The translations under genes and the position numbers were made by a program. Below are positions 50,236 through 59,703 of a stretch of DNA of 64,000 nt, in pieces; the first letter of the stretch is position 1, and every line of letters begins with the position of its first letter. The stretch is from Mesorhizobium sp. CA8. GTDB taxonomy: Bacteria; Pseudomonadota; Alphaproteobacteria; Rhizobiales; Rhizobiaceae. Under the pieces are notes generated by a model, which did no database searches, had not been told where the DNA came from, and saw nothing but the letters and a program-made list of their open reading frames with translations. The DNA lies in contig NZ_JAIUHG010000023.1 in assembly GCF_020164955.1 (NCBI RefSeq), forward strand, positions 1 through 64,000. The letters run 5' to 3'.

Positions 50236-51626
50236 TGATGAGCATGGTTCTTGACCGTACGATCGCTTCCCCAAGGAGAGAAGAAGGCAAGCTCTACCGC
50301 GCCGTCGCCACCCTTTGCTTTGCCCTGTTCTTCCTGCTTTTGCCGGTGCTTGCCGTGCGCGCCGAGATGAACATCCAGGAGGTGAAGTCGAAGAAGGGCG
50401 TCACCGCCTGGCTGGTGGAAGACCATTCGATCCCGCTGATTGCGATCCGTTTCGTCTTCGACGGCGGCACGGCGCAGGACCCTGCCGGCAAGGAAGGCCT
50501 GGTCAACCTGATGACCGGGCTGTTCGACGAGGGCGCCGGCGGCCTCGACAGCGAGGCCTTCCAGGTGAAGCTCGACGATGCCGGCGCCGAGATGAGTTTT
50601 CAGGCCGCCCGCGATGGCACCTATGGCTCGATGCGCATGCTGTCCGAGCAGAAGGACGAGGCTTTTGGCCTGCTGAAGCTCGCGGTGAACAGCCCGCGCT
50701 TCGATCAGGCCCCGATCGACCGCATCCGCGCCCAGATACTGTCCGGCATCCTCGCCAATGAGCGGGATCCCAACACGATCGGCCAGCAGCGCTGGCTGCG
50801 GGCGATTTATGGCCAGCATCCCTATGCGCGGCCGGACGAGGGCGACAAGGACAGCCTCGCCACCATCACTGCCGACGACCTCAGGGCCTTCCACAAAGCG
50901 AATTTCGCCCGTGGCGGCCTGCATGTGGCGGTGGTGGGCGATATCGACGCCGCCACGTTGAGCGGCAGGCTGGACGAGGTGTTCGGCGACCTGCCGGCCA
51001 GGCAGACGCTGGCGCCGGTTGCCGACGTCAAGCCCAAGCTCGGCCAGCAGCTCGAAGTGAATTACGACTTGCCGCAGACTTCCCTGCAGCTTGCCTGGCC
51101 GGGCGTGAAGCGCAGCGATCCCGATTTCTATGCCGCCGTGCTGATGAACGAGATTCTCGGCGGCTCGACATTCACCTCGCGGCTTTACGAGCAGGTGCGC
51201 GAGAAGCGCGGCCTTGCCTATAGCGTCAGCTCCGATCTCGTCGATCACGAGCATTCTAATGCGCTGCTGGTGACGACGGCGACGCGTTCGGACCGCGCGG
51301 CCGAAACGCTTGCCATCGTGCGCCAGGTGGTGAAGGACATGGCCGAGAACGGCCCGACCGAGGAGGAGCTCGCGGCGACCAAGAAATACACGGTCGGCGC
51401 CTACGCCATCAACAATCTGGATTCCTCCAGTTCCATCGCCACGACGCTGGTGGAGCTGCAGATCGATCATCTCGGCATCGACTACATCAAGCGGCGCGCG
51501 GCTCTCATCAACGCGGTGACGCTGGCCGACGTCAAGGCGGCGGCGAAGAAGCTCCTGTCGTCCGACCCCGCGGTGATGGTCATCGGGCCGCCGCTGGTTC
51601 AGGTGGCGGGAGGCCGCAAGGGATGA
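50235..51626 (+). CDS. M16 family peptidase-like protein, non-catalytic partner
   Basis: A 463-residue M16 protein with a long N-terminus followed by a hydrophobic signal (about 22-40). At the place of the zinc motif it has VNLMTGLFDEGAGG, so HxxEH is lost and it cannot bind zinc. The C-terminal half keeps FTSRLYEQVREKRGLAY, the substrate-binding R/Y motif. It should form a heterodimer with the upstream catalytic subunit. It overlaps both neighbours (TGATG upstream, ATGA with the patatin gene). Confidence 0.93.
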   Translation: MMSMVLDRTIASPRREEGKLYRAVATLCFALFFLLLPVLAVRAEMNIQEVKSKKGVTAWLVEDHSIPLIAIRFVFDGGTAQDPAGKEGLVNLMTGLFDEGAGGLDSEAFQVKLDDAGAEMSFQAARDGTYGSMRMLSEQKDEAFGLLKLAVNSPRFDQAPIDRIRAQILSGILANERDPNTIGQQRWLRAIYGQHPYARPDEGDKDSLATITADDLRAFHKANFARGGLHVAVVGDIDAATLSGRLDEVFGDLPARQTLAPVADVKPKLGQQLEVNYDLPQTSLQLAWPGVKRSDPDFYAAVLMNEILGGSTFTSRLYEQVREKRGLAYSVSSDLVDHEHSNALLVTTATRSDRAAETLAIVRQVVKDMAENGPTEEELAATKKYTVGAYAINNLDSSSSIATTLVELQIDHLGIDYIKRRAALINAVTLADVKAAAKKLLSSDPAVMVIGPPLVQVAGGRKG

Positions 51627-52477
51627 GCCCGACCTTCGGGGTGGCCTTCGGCGGCGGTGGCGCGCGCGGTCTTGCGCATATCCATATCATCGAGGCTCTC
51701 GACGAGCTTGGCATCACACCGGCGGCGATTGCCGGCTCGTCGATCGGCGCCATCATGGGTGCCGGCATGGCGTCGGGCATGAAGGGTGCCGAGATTCACG
51801 ATTACGCCCGGTCGATCCTAGGTAGCCGGGCCGAAGTGGCGGCGCGCATGTGGCGCTCGCGGCCGGGCACGATCGCCGAGGCCATGCAGGGCGGCATCCG
51901 CGTCAGCCAGTTCAACATCGAGCGCATCCTGAAGGCTTTCCTGCCCGAGGCGATCCCGCAGACATTCGAGGCGCTGAATATCCCGCTCAAGGTGACGGCG
52001 ACCGACTATTTCGGCCACAGCCTTGCGGTGTTTACCGAAGGCGACCTGCATTCGGCGCTTGCCGCATCGGCGGCCATCCCGGCGGTCTTCCGTCCGGTGA
52101 CGCGCGAGGGCCGCGTGCTGATTGATGGCGGCATCTACAACCCCGTGCCTTTCGACCTCATCGAGGACGACGCCGACATCATCATCGCCGTCGATGTCGT
52201 CGGCGCGCCGAGCGAGGCCGAGCGCAGGCATCCGACCACCGTCGACCTGATGTATGGCGCCACGCAATTGATGATGCAGTCGATCATCGCCAACAAGCTC
52301 AGGCAGCACCCGCCGGATATTCTGATCCGGCCGAATGTCTCGAAATACCGCGTGCTCGAATTCCTCAAGATCGAGGCGCTGATGGCCGAGACGGCGGAGA
52401 TCAAGGACGAACTGAAGCGCGCCGTCGAGAAGGCCGTGGAAGCGCATGACGGCAGGCGGGGCGAGAAGGTGGTCTGA
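51623..52477 (+). CDS. Patatin-like phospholipase (RssA type)
   Basis: A 284-residue patatin-family lipase. It has the oxyanion loop GGGGARG (9-15), the nucleophile GSSIG with Ser40, and the catalytic Asp in LIDGGIYNP near residue 172. No signal peptide, so it acts in the cytoplasm or at the membrane. It overlaps the M16 partner gene by ATGA, so the three genes form one operon. Substrate unknown; E. coli RssA is the nearest well-known relative. Confidence 0.92.
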   Translation: MSPTFGVAFGGGGARGLAHIHIIEALDELGITPAAIAGSSIGAIMGAGMASGMKGAEIHDYARSILGSRAEVAARMWRSRPGTIAEAMQGGIRVSQFNIERILKAFLPEAIPQTFEALNIPLKVTATDYFGHSLAVFTEGDLHSALAASAAIPAVFRPVTREGRVLIDGGIYNPVPFDLIEDDADIIIAVDVVGAPSEAERRHPTTVDLMYGATQLMMQSIIANKLRQHPPDILIRPNVSKYRVLEFLKIEALMAETAEIKDELKRAVEKAVEAHDGRRGEKVV

Positions 52478-52576
52478 GCGAGCCAGCTCCGTCCGATTCG
52501 CGCCGCCGTAGCCAATCTCCGTTGTTGGCCAGTCTCATCGTGCAAGCCGCGCTCACACCCCAAGCCATTGCCGAAC

Positions 52577-52636
52577 AAAAAAGCCACCACAGTGAACTGA
52601 CCGCTTTCGGGGAGTCAGTTCACCATGTCGCGGCTT
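52577..52636. terminator. Bidirectional rho-independent terminator
   Basis: GTGAACTGAC (52592-52601) pairs exactly with GTCAGTTCAC (52614-52623). AAAAAAGCC precedes it and GGCTTTG follows. On the minus strand it terminates the Omp25-like gene with a U-run; on the plus strand it can stop the patatin operon. Confidence 0.8.
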
Positions 52637-52657
52637 TGTGTCCTGTCCGCTAGCTGA

Positions 52658-53305
52658 TCAGAACTTGTAGTTCAGACCGACGCGAACGGTATGGAAGGGC
52701 ACTTTGACGTCCGCATCTGGCCCTGGCCCTGGGAGATCGAACGTCGCTTTACCCAGGTCTGTGTAAAGATACTCAGACTTGAGCGACCAATTCGTGTTGA
52801 TGGCGTATTCAGCGCCCGCACCAACGGTCCAGCCGACCCTGGTCTTGGAAGAGTCGATCCCTGGGAAAGAGATCTTTTCGTGACCGTAGGCCAAGCCGCC
52901 AGTGCCATAGACCAGGAAGCGATCGACGGGCGTATAGCCAATGCGAGCACGCACCGTGCCGAACCAATCAACCTTTGTTTCCAGAGAGGGGCCGCCGACC
53001 GATAGCTCGCCCTTAACGTCGGAACCCTGGAAGTCGGTCTCTACGCCGTAGACGAATTGGCCAACCTGCCAGTTGTAACCGGCCTGAATGCCTCCCAGGA
53101 AACCACTCGCGCTGAGGTCGAAACCACCAGGGCCGCCGTCGGAAGGATCAAGACTGAACGTGCCAAATCCGCCGCCGGCGTTCACGCCGATATATGCGCC
53201 GGTCCAGTCATAGGAAGCAGCAACCGGTGCCTCCTGCAATACATCAGCCGCATAGGCGGTGCCGGTAGCTAGGACGAGAGCGGTTGCAAGAAGAAGCTGT
53301 TTCAC
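52658..53305 (-). CDS. Omp25/RopB-like outer membrane beta-barrel protein
   Basis: A 215-residue outer membrane protein. The signal peptide (LLLATALVLATGTAYAAD) is cleaved near residue 20. The mature domain starts with the family pattern YDWTGAYIGVNAGGGFG and ends in the terminal strand VRVGLNYKF, as in Omp25, Omp31 and RopB of rhizobia and Brucella. The start is GTG 53305, preceded by AAGGG. It ends just before a strong terminator. Base composition is slightly less GC-rich than the neighbours. Bases 53306-53661 hold no supported gene. Confidence 0.92.
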   Translation of the reverse strand: MKQLLLATALVLATGTAYAADVLQEAPVAASYDWTGAYIGVNAGGGFGTFSLDPSDGGPGGFDLSASGFLGGIQAGYNWQVGQFVYGVETDFQGSDVKGELSVGGPSLETKVDWFGTVRARIGYTPVDRFLVYGTGGLAYGHEKISFPGIDSSKTRVGWTVGAGAEYAINTNWSLKSEYLYTDLGKATFDLPGPGPDADVKVPFHTVRVGLNYKF

Positions 53306-53661
53306 GGGAAGGCCCTTTCATTGTCAAAACTGGAAGGGCTTGACCGCCGGATTCCCTGCGACACGCCCCAACAAACCTCTCGGTCTGTTTCCATGCTAGG
53401 TCGGATGATGCCCCCCACAAGGGCCTACTTACCACCTAAGCGCGAGTAACCTTGCCGCCGAACTCGGCCTGTTGTCAATCTTGCCAATTCGAAGGAGGGA
53501 GCATTTTTTTCAGGAGATGCGAGAAAGCCACACGTCCTCATGCCGATGGCCCTCAGCTCCGCGAGCCGGTCGGCGGACAAAGGTTCTCCGGCTAGACTAA
53601 GCACTCGATATCAGGCTGTATCAGCTCGGACGTACTTCCAAGCAACACATTGCAGAAGATC

Positions 53662-54556
53662 ATGGCATTCGGGGTTTTCATCCACCGTACGGACTCAATC
53701 TACGACGACAGCCCCGCTGAGCAGTACCAATTCCCTCGCCAGTATCTGCGTCGCGTCGAAGCTTGCGTCGGCGATTGGATCATCTACTACGAGCCCAGCA
53801 AGGTGAACGATACCCGTGGCTATTTCGCTATTGCCAAAGTCCAACGTGTCATTCCCGACCCCGCAGCGCCAGGCATGTATCTCGCACTGATTGAGCCCGG
53901 GACTTATCTCGATTTCGTCGATCCTGTTCCATTCAACGGGGCCGACGGCTTGGCCGAACGAGGTCTGCTCAATGACGAGGGCAGAATTTCCGGCCGCGCC
54001 CAATCCGCCGTTCGCCCGCTTAGTCCTGCCGACTTCAACCGCATCATCGATCTGGCTTTCGACGCGAGTGAGGTTGTGCTGCCGCGCGTCGATGAAACCG
54101 GCGTTGGCTTTCAGGAGGAGCAGGCGCCATTTCAGTTCGAGCAAAGCCGCGACCGGGTGAACTACATCGGATCGCGGACTCGTGCGGGACCGAATTTTCC
54201 GCCGCATCGTCTTGCGCGCCTACGACGAGCGCTGCGCGATCACAGGGCTGAAGTTGATCAATGGCGGCGGCCGAGCCGAGGTTTCCGCTGCCCATATACG
54301 GCCGGTCGAAAAGAATGGCCCAGATGTAGTCAACAATGGTATCGCGCTGTCCGGCACGGCGCATTGGATGTTCGATCGCGGGTTGATCAGCCTGTCCGAT
54401 GACCTGGAAATCCTGATCTCGCGTCAGGTCAATGACGTCGATAGTGTGCACGGCTTCATAAACAAGACGCGCCGCGCGCTTCATCCGCGCCGACCGTCTG
54501 AACGCCCGCATCCTCGGTTCTTGCAATGGCACCGGGAGCATTGTTTTAAGCAGTGA
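53662..54556 (+). pseudogene. HNH endonuclease with frameshift
   Basis: The first frame (53662 to about 54178) reads FGVFIHRTDSIYDDSPAEQY to the segment VNYIGSRT. The next frame (54182-54556) continues with VRDRIFRRIVLRAYDERC and the HNH nuclease core: AITGLKLINGG, AAHIRPVEKNGPDVVNNGIAL, GTAHWMFDRGLISLS. Joining the frames by removing one C near 54181 gives one plausible 297-residue HNH_2-type endonuclease. All metal and catalytic His/Asn residues lie after the shift. It is either decayed or an indel error. The start at ATG 53662 has a poor Shine-Dalgarno. It is the first gene of a small island of lower-GC genes. Confidence 0.8.
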
Positions 54557-54579
54557 GGCTGCGTCTACGCCGGAGGCGT

Positions 54580-55883
54580 TTAAGTGGTCAGGCAGAGGAC
54601 TACGAAAGACGAAAGGGTGCCCCACAACATCTTTAGGTGTTCCGGTGATACATTGAAATTCGACGAATGGACGTAGCGGTTCAGCGTGTCCATCGAGATA
54701 AGATTTTCGCCTTGCCGCAATTTGTTGATGGCGCCGAGATACTTTTTATCGATCATTTTCTTTACGTACATATCGTCGGCAACCTTCGCAGCCTTTCGGG
54801 CGAGATTATCACTTTCGTTCACTGTCGAGAGCGGCGCTTCCTTGATGTAGTTGTCGACAGACAGCTCAAGCAGGACACGCAGCAGCACCGAAATAGCGTT
54901 CGGGTGCTCCGAAAAATTTAGCTTAAACTGCAATTCTTCCCAGATCTCCCGATGTCGTTGAAGGTGTGCAGCCCATGTGATTGCGTAATTAACGTTGGGA
55001 ATCAGATGGGGCCAAGCCACGGCTTTGGGCAGGCCTGGTTTCTGCGATGTGGGGTAGGTTGGCGTCGATGATGAAGGCGGAATCGACTTTGGATTTGATG
55101 CAACTGTCGGGAGAACCCCTTCGCGCTCAAGGTTGTCAACGTACGCAAGTTTAGCCTCTGTGTCCCAAATGTCTTCGAGGGTAACCTTGCGTGTCGCCAA
55201 ATCATTGGCGACACGTTCTAAGGCTCGGAGCGTCGCTTGCTCCTCACGAATGAACTCCAATTTTCCTTTGCGAACCGAAATTCCCAGCCGATTTCGCAAA
55301 GCCTCAGCCGAAAGGAGGCGGTTCATATTGGATCGGGGTATCTTCTTGCTAGGCAGCATTTTCGCTGACTTCAGCCTTGCCTCAATCTCTCGGCTACATG
55401 GAGTCCATTGCCTTTGCCCGTTCGGATGACGAAGTTGTTTTTCATCCGATCGTTCCAGTTGCTTTGCCCGATACCGCCTTGAACGCCCGTGTGGCGACGA
55501 AAAAGGATGTCATCAACGCGGTCGCGATCAGTTTCGACTCTGCATTCAATCTTGTCAGGAAATTTACCTTTCCATTGCTTGCGCAAATCCGCAAAGAACT
55601 GCTGCAATTCCACCGTTGGCGCGCGACGCGGCGTAGACAACAATTTTAGGCAGGTGGTGCGTCGATTTCCGTCGGCCACAACGAATTTATCACCATCAGG
55701 AAAGACGAGCGGCGGCTCGAAGACCTCGCCCTTGGCGACGAGGTCTTTTGCCAAGTTGCGCATATGTTGCTCTTGCGACGCGAAAAGCTGCGCGATAGCG
55801 GCAGTTTCGTTTTCGAGCTCACCATGCCGATCGTTCGCACGATTCACGAGTAGCGCACTGAGCGCTATCTTTCGAATAGCCAT
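54580..55883 (-). pseudogene. ParB/Srx-like domain protein with frameshift
   Basis: The N-terminal part (55883 down to about 55395) has a ParB-like fold: GEVFEPPLVFPDGDKFVVADGNRRTTCLKLL, with DGNRRTT as the nuclease-like motif. The frame ends at 55371. One frame over, IEARLKSAKMLPSKKI leads straight into the C-terminal part (55359 to 54580), which has no methionine-start need and ends in a helical region (AISVLLRVLLELSVDNYI). One base missing near 55390-55396 accounts for the break. The intact protein would be about 434 residues. GGAGGGG precedes ATG 55883. Transcribed divergently from the HEPN-like gene. Confidence 0.78.
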
Positions 55884-55989
55884 TTACCCCTCCGCCGAGA
55901 CCGCCACAAAATACACTCAGATTCGTCGCCCAAGCCAAGGTCTCTTAACGGAAGCTATAGTGCCGCGACAAAATAGGAAAACAATAAAC

Positions 55990-56836
55990 ATGGCAGATTT
56001 CAACGCGATTGATTCCGACTCAATCAAGCCGAAGCGGGTACGCTCAACTGCGCTCGTTCGACATATTTTGAAGTCGGACGACCACCCATTCATAGGTCGT
56101 GTTTACGATCTCAGCACTGTCGGAATGAATTTCGACAACTGGGACGAGGTTAACAAGCATCCCGACTGCAAGTACGCGCTCGAAGCGAATGAAGTGTTAC
56201 ACACTCTGGTGTCTCGCGTTGAGTCACTCAACCTAGCTGGCAGCCTGTTGTGGCCAAAGCCGTTCCAACTAATTTTCGCGAATTTATCGTATCCCGCTAT
56301 GAGTGGCTCACAGTAGCTCTCGATGTGTTTCTTATGCGGTACATTCAGTTGTCGACTGCGCGCTTCTCCTGACCAACCAGGTTCTTCAGTGTGGTATCAG
56401 GGAAAGAAATTGCACGGTTGAGGCTTTACGCAAGAAAGGTGCAAGCCCGGCCGTAGTCGCGATCTTGGATGATCTGTTAGCTGATCAGGGGCAGCTAAGG
56501 GCTGAGCGGAACTCTCGTATGCATCAGGGGCTCGAGCGCGGTTTCACCCAAGACGATGCGACGTTTCGGATGGCTGCGCTTTTCGAGCATAGATACGGTG
56601 GTATCAAAGGCCAGGACCAGTTTGGCCGGCGGATCAACGTCGCTCGGTTCTTTAGAGAGGCTCTTGTTGAAGTTCAACGTGATTTCAATCGCGCAACACA
56701 GCGACTCGTTCGTTTGCTCAATAGTCTCTACAATCAGCTTTGGGAGCAATTTGAAGCACGTTTTGTGCCGCTAATCCGAGCTGCCACTCACGGCTTTAAT
56801 GTCGGGGCACAAAACAGTTCTCGTTCGCGCTGTTGA
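55990..56836 (+). pseudogene. HEPN-like protein with two frameshifts
   Basis: Three frames read on as one protein. Frame 1 (55990 to about 56243) gives FIGRVYDLSTVGMNFDNWDEV and ends LHTLVSRVESLNLAGS. Frame 2 gives VPTNFREFIVSRYEWLTVAL to FLMRYI. Frame 3 (about 56343-56836) gives SVVDCALLLTNQVLQCGIRE and onward. One missing base near 56245 and one near 56341 restore it to about 282 residues. Residues AERNSRMHQG contain RN-x3-H, the R-x4-H motif of HEPN RNases. Helical composition fits a Cthe_2314-type HEPN fold. An inactive or decayed toxin-like gene is the simplest reading. Confidence 0.7.
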
Positions 56837-56894
56837 AACGATCGGCGCGCCTATCCCCCTTGCCAACCCGGCCACCTTCCCCTAATCTCCCTCT

Positions 56895-56979
56895 GAGAAA
56901 ACCTTTTCCCAACCCGCTCCGCGCCCGCTGACCTCACCCGTTATCAACGCGCAGGGCGGCAAGAGAAAACCTTTTCCCA
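56895..56979. promoter_or_regulatory. Two LacI-type operators upstream of the sugar operon
   Basis: GAGAAAACCTTTTCCCA occurs exactly twice, at 56895-56911 and 56963-56979, 68 bp apart. Each has a GAAAA-CC-TTTTC near-palindrome, typical of LacI/GalR operators (GAAAACGTTTTC). They lie 23-107 bp upstream of the LacI-family gene, so autoregulation with possible DNA looping is likely. Confidence 0.75.
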
Positions 56980-57001
56980 GCTAGGGGAATTCGCCGCGCC
57001 C

Positions 57002-58051
57002 ATGCCTTCAGACGCCGAGCCAGCGCCAGTTTCCGCCAAGCCGCCGGTCACCCTGCGCGAGGTCGCCGCCGCGGCCGGCGTCAGCGTGGCCACGGCGTCC
57101 AAGGCGCTGAACGGGCAGGGGCGCATGACGGCGGAGACGCGCGAGCGCATCCGCGAGACGGCGCGGCTGCTTGGCTTCCGGCCGAACAGCCTGGCGCAGA
57201 GTCTCTTGCGAAAACGCTCCTTCACCGTCGGGCTGCTCACCAACGATACATATGGCCGCTTCTCGCTGCCGCTGATGGCGGGCGTTTCGGATGCGCTGGT
57301 CGACAAGGGCGTCTCGGTGTTCCTGTGCAATGTCGAGGACGACCAGCGGCTCGGCCAACTGCATGTCGAGGCCATGCTCGACAAACGCGTCGACGGCATC
57401 GTTGCAACCGGAAAACGCATCGATCGCCATCTGCCGGTCGATCTCTCCAACCTGCGCATCCCGGTCGTCTACGCCTTCACCCAGCCGGATCCCGGCGCGG
57501 TCGGCCTGGTCTCCGACGACGCCGGCGGCGCGCGGCTGGCGGTCGAGCATTTTTTGCGGCTCGGGCGCCGGCGCATCGCCCATGTCAGCGGCCCGGCGAG
57601 CTTCGCCGTGGTGCATGCGCGGGCAGGGGCCTACCGCGACGTCCTGAGGGAGAATGGCTTGGTCGCAGCCGAGCCGCTGCTCGGCGCCTGGTCCGAAGCC
57701 TGGGGCCACGATGCGGTGGCAAAACTGTTCGACAAGGCGGGCAGGGAAGGATGGCCGGACGCCGTCTTCTGCGGCAACGACCAGATCGCCCGCGGCGTCA
57801 TTGACGCGCTGCGCGAACGCGGCATTAGCGTGCCCGACGATGTCGGCGTCATCGGCTTCGACAATTGGGAGATCGTGGCCGAGGCGACGCGCCCGCCGCT
57901 GACCTCGATCGACATGAACCTGGCAAGCCTCGGCCGCGACGCCGGGCTCGCCCTGCTTTCGCTCGTCGACGGCCGGCCGGCCGCGCCGGGCGTCAGGAAA
58001 CTGCCGTGCCGGCTGGTGGTGCGTCAGTCATGCGGCAGTCCACCGGGATGA
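57002..58051 (+). CDS. LacI family transcriptional regulator
   Basis: A 349-residue LacI/GalR-type repressor. Residues about 18-65 are the helix-turn-helix (VTLREVAAAAGVSVATASKAL) with hinge, and the rest is a periplasmic-binding-protein-like sensor ending in TRPPLTSIDMNLASLGRDA. ATG 57002 is 22 bp after the second operator; its Shine-Dalgarno (AGGGGA) is rather far away. It is first of the co-directional set with a sugar ABC importer and GH127, so it likely responds to an arabinose-containing sugar. Confidence 0.93.
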   Translation: MPSDAEPAPVSAKPPVTLREVAAAAGVSVATASKALNGQGRMTAETRERIRETARLLGFRPNSLAQSLLRKRSFTVGLLTNDTYGRFSLPLMAGVSDALVDKGVSVFLCNVEDDQRLGQLHVEAMLDKRVDGIVATGKRIDRHLPVDLSNLRIPVVYAFTQPDPGAVGLVSDDAGGARLAVEHFLRLGRRRIAHVSGPASFAVVHARAGAYRDVLRENGLVAAEPLLGAWSEAWGHDAVAKLFDKAGREGWPDAVFCGNDQIARGVIDALRERGISVPDDVGVIGFDNWEIVAEATRPPLTSIDMNLASLGRDAGLALLSLVDGRPAAPGVRKLPCRLVVRQSCGSPPG

Positions 58052-58110
58052 AGCAACAAGGCTACGCGCCCGGATCCATTGGGCGGCGTGGCCAAACAGG
58101 GAGGAGAACC

Positions 58111-59373
58111 ATGAGGAGGAGTAAAATGAAGACCATGTTTGCCAAGCTGGCTTTGGCCGCGGCCGTCATAGGCGGCGGCCTGCAGGCGGCGTCCGCCGAG
58201 ACCGCCAACATCTGGGTGCGCGCCGACGGCTCGAACTTCATGCCGCGCATCGTCGACGCCTTCAACAAGGCGCACAAGGACCAGATCAAGCTCGACATCA
58301 TTCCCAATGCCGAGATCATCCCGAAATATGGCGCGGCCGCCGCCGGCGGCACCGCGCCCGACGCGCTCTCGCTCGACCTGATCTACACGCCGTCCTTCGC
58401 CGCCGCCGGCCAGTTGGAGGACATCACCGACTGGGCGAAATCCTTGCCCTATTTCGCCAGCCTCTCGCCGGCGCATGTGAAGACCGGTACCTATAAGGAC
58501 CGCATCTACGGCCTGCCGTTCTCGGCCGACGCTTCGGTGCTGATCTGGAACAAGAAGCTGTTCAAGCAGGCGGGGCTCGACCCCGAGAAGGGGCCGACCA
58601 ACTGGGCCGAGATCGAGGCCGATGCCGAAAAGGTCAACGCGCTCGGCGGCGACATCAAGGGCTTCTACTTTTCCGGCAATTGCGGCGGCTGCAACATCTT
58701 CACCTTCACGCCGCTGATCTGGGCCTCGGGCGGGGATATCCTGTCCGAGGACGGCTCGAAGGCGACGCTCGACAGCCCGCAGCTGCGCGGCGCGATCGAC
58801 CTCTACCGTTCGATGGTCAAGAAGGGGCTGGTGCCCGAGGGCGCGCAGACCGATACCGGCGCCAACTTCTTTGCCGCCTTCGCCGGCGGCAAGATCGGCA
58901 TCTCGCCGTCCGGCGCCTTCGCCATCGGCGCGCTCAACACGCAGTATCCGGAGGTCGACTACGGCATCACCTTCCTGCCGGGCAAGGATGGCGGCTGGTC
59001 GTCCTTCGCTGGCGGCGACAATTTCGTCGTCACTAAGGGCACCAAGAAGATTGCCGTGGTGAAGGAGTTTTTGGACTTCGCCTATTCGCTGGAGGGCCAG
59101 ACCATCCTCGCCAAATATGGCAGCCTGCCGGTACGCAACGACATCGCCAAGGACGCGCTGAAGGATCTCGACCCGCGCTACCAGGTGGCGGCCGAGGCGA
59201 TGGCCAAGGGCAAGACGCCTTATTCGGTGGTGTTCAATGACTTGATCAACTCGGCCAACGGTCCCTGGACGCAGATGATCAACGAGGTGTTCTTCGGCGA
59301 CGACGTCGACGGCGCCATCAAGAACGCGCAGGAGACGATGCAGTCGATCATCGACCAGGCGCCGAACAAGTAG
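58111..59373 (+). CDS. ABC transporter sugar-binding protein
   Basis: About 420 residues, a family 1 extracellular solute-binding protein for an oligosaccharide importer. The signal peptide (FAKLALAAAVIGGGLQAASA) is cleaved near residue 30. The mature domain has WVRADGSNFMPRIVDAFNKA and the sugar-contact region around GDNFVVTKGTKK. ATG 58111 has GGAGG 7 bp upstream; ATG 58126 also has GAGGAG, so the start could be five residues shorter. It follows the LacI gene by 59 bp and precedes two permease genes across a rhizobial repeat. Confidence 0.92.
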   Translation: MRRSKMKTMFAKLALAAAVIGGGLQAASAETANIWVRADGSNFMPRIVDAFNKAHKDQIKLDIIPNAEIIPKYGAAAAGGTAPDALSLDLIYTPSFAAAGQLEDITDWAKSLPYFASLSPAHVKTGTYKDRIYGLPFSADASVLIWNKKLFKQAGLDPEKGPTNWAEIEADAEKVNALGGDIKGFYFSGNCGGCNIFTFTPLIWASGGDILSEDGSKATLDSPQLRGAIDLYRSMVKKGLVPEGAQTDTGANFFAAFAGGKIGISPSGAFAIGALNTQYPEVDYGITFLPGKDGGWSSFAGGDNFVVTKGTKKIAVVKEFLDFAYSLEGQTILAKYGSLPVRNDIAKDALKDLDPRYQVAAEAMAKGKTPYSVVFNDLINSANGPWTQMINEVFFGDDVDGAIKNAQETMQSIIDQAPNK

Positions 59374-59540
59374 ACACCAGGGCCAGCCGGCGGCGAGGAT
59401 CGCGCAACGCCTCGAAGCCAAGGCTCTGACCGGCCGCCCGCCCCGTCTCCCTGGCCGGGCGGCCGGGGACCGTATCGCTGAATAGACTGGAACTGACGCG
59501 TTGAGAAAGCTCACTCACCAATTTGAGGCGCCGCGAGGTT

Positions 59541-59698
59541 CGCCTTCCCTTCTCCCCTTGTGGGAGAAGGTGGATCGGCGCGCAGCGCCGAGACGGATGA
59601 GGGGTGTTCCAGGAAACGCCGGCGTCTCACTCCGCTGGAACACCCCCCATCCGGCCGCTTCGCGGCCACCTTCCCCCACAAGGGGGGAAGGGGAGGCG
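59541..59698. repeat. Rhizobial palindromic intergenic repeat, copy C, inside the sugar operon
   Basis: CGCCTTCCCTTCTCCCCTTG on the left pairs with the right arm AAGGGGGGAAGGGGAGGCG ending at 59698. The inner parts GGGGTGTTCC and GGAACACCCCC also pair. It occupies the gap between the binding-protein and first permease genes, and its right end provides the GGGGAGG ribosome-binding site used at 59704. Confidence 0.85.
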
Positions 59699-59703
59699 CA
59701 GCC

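Noticed and set aside
53540..53806. 88-residue frame overlapping the HNH gene start
   Set aside because: Ser/Arg-rich composition, no motif, and it is out of frame with the recognisable HNH N-terminus.
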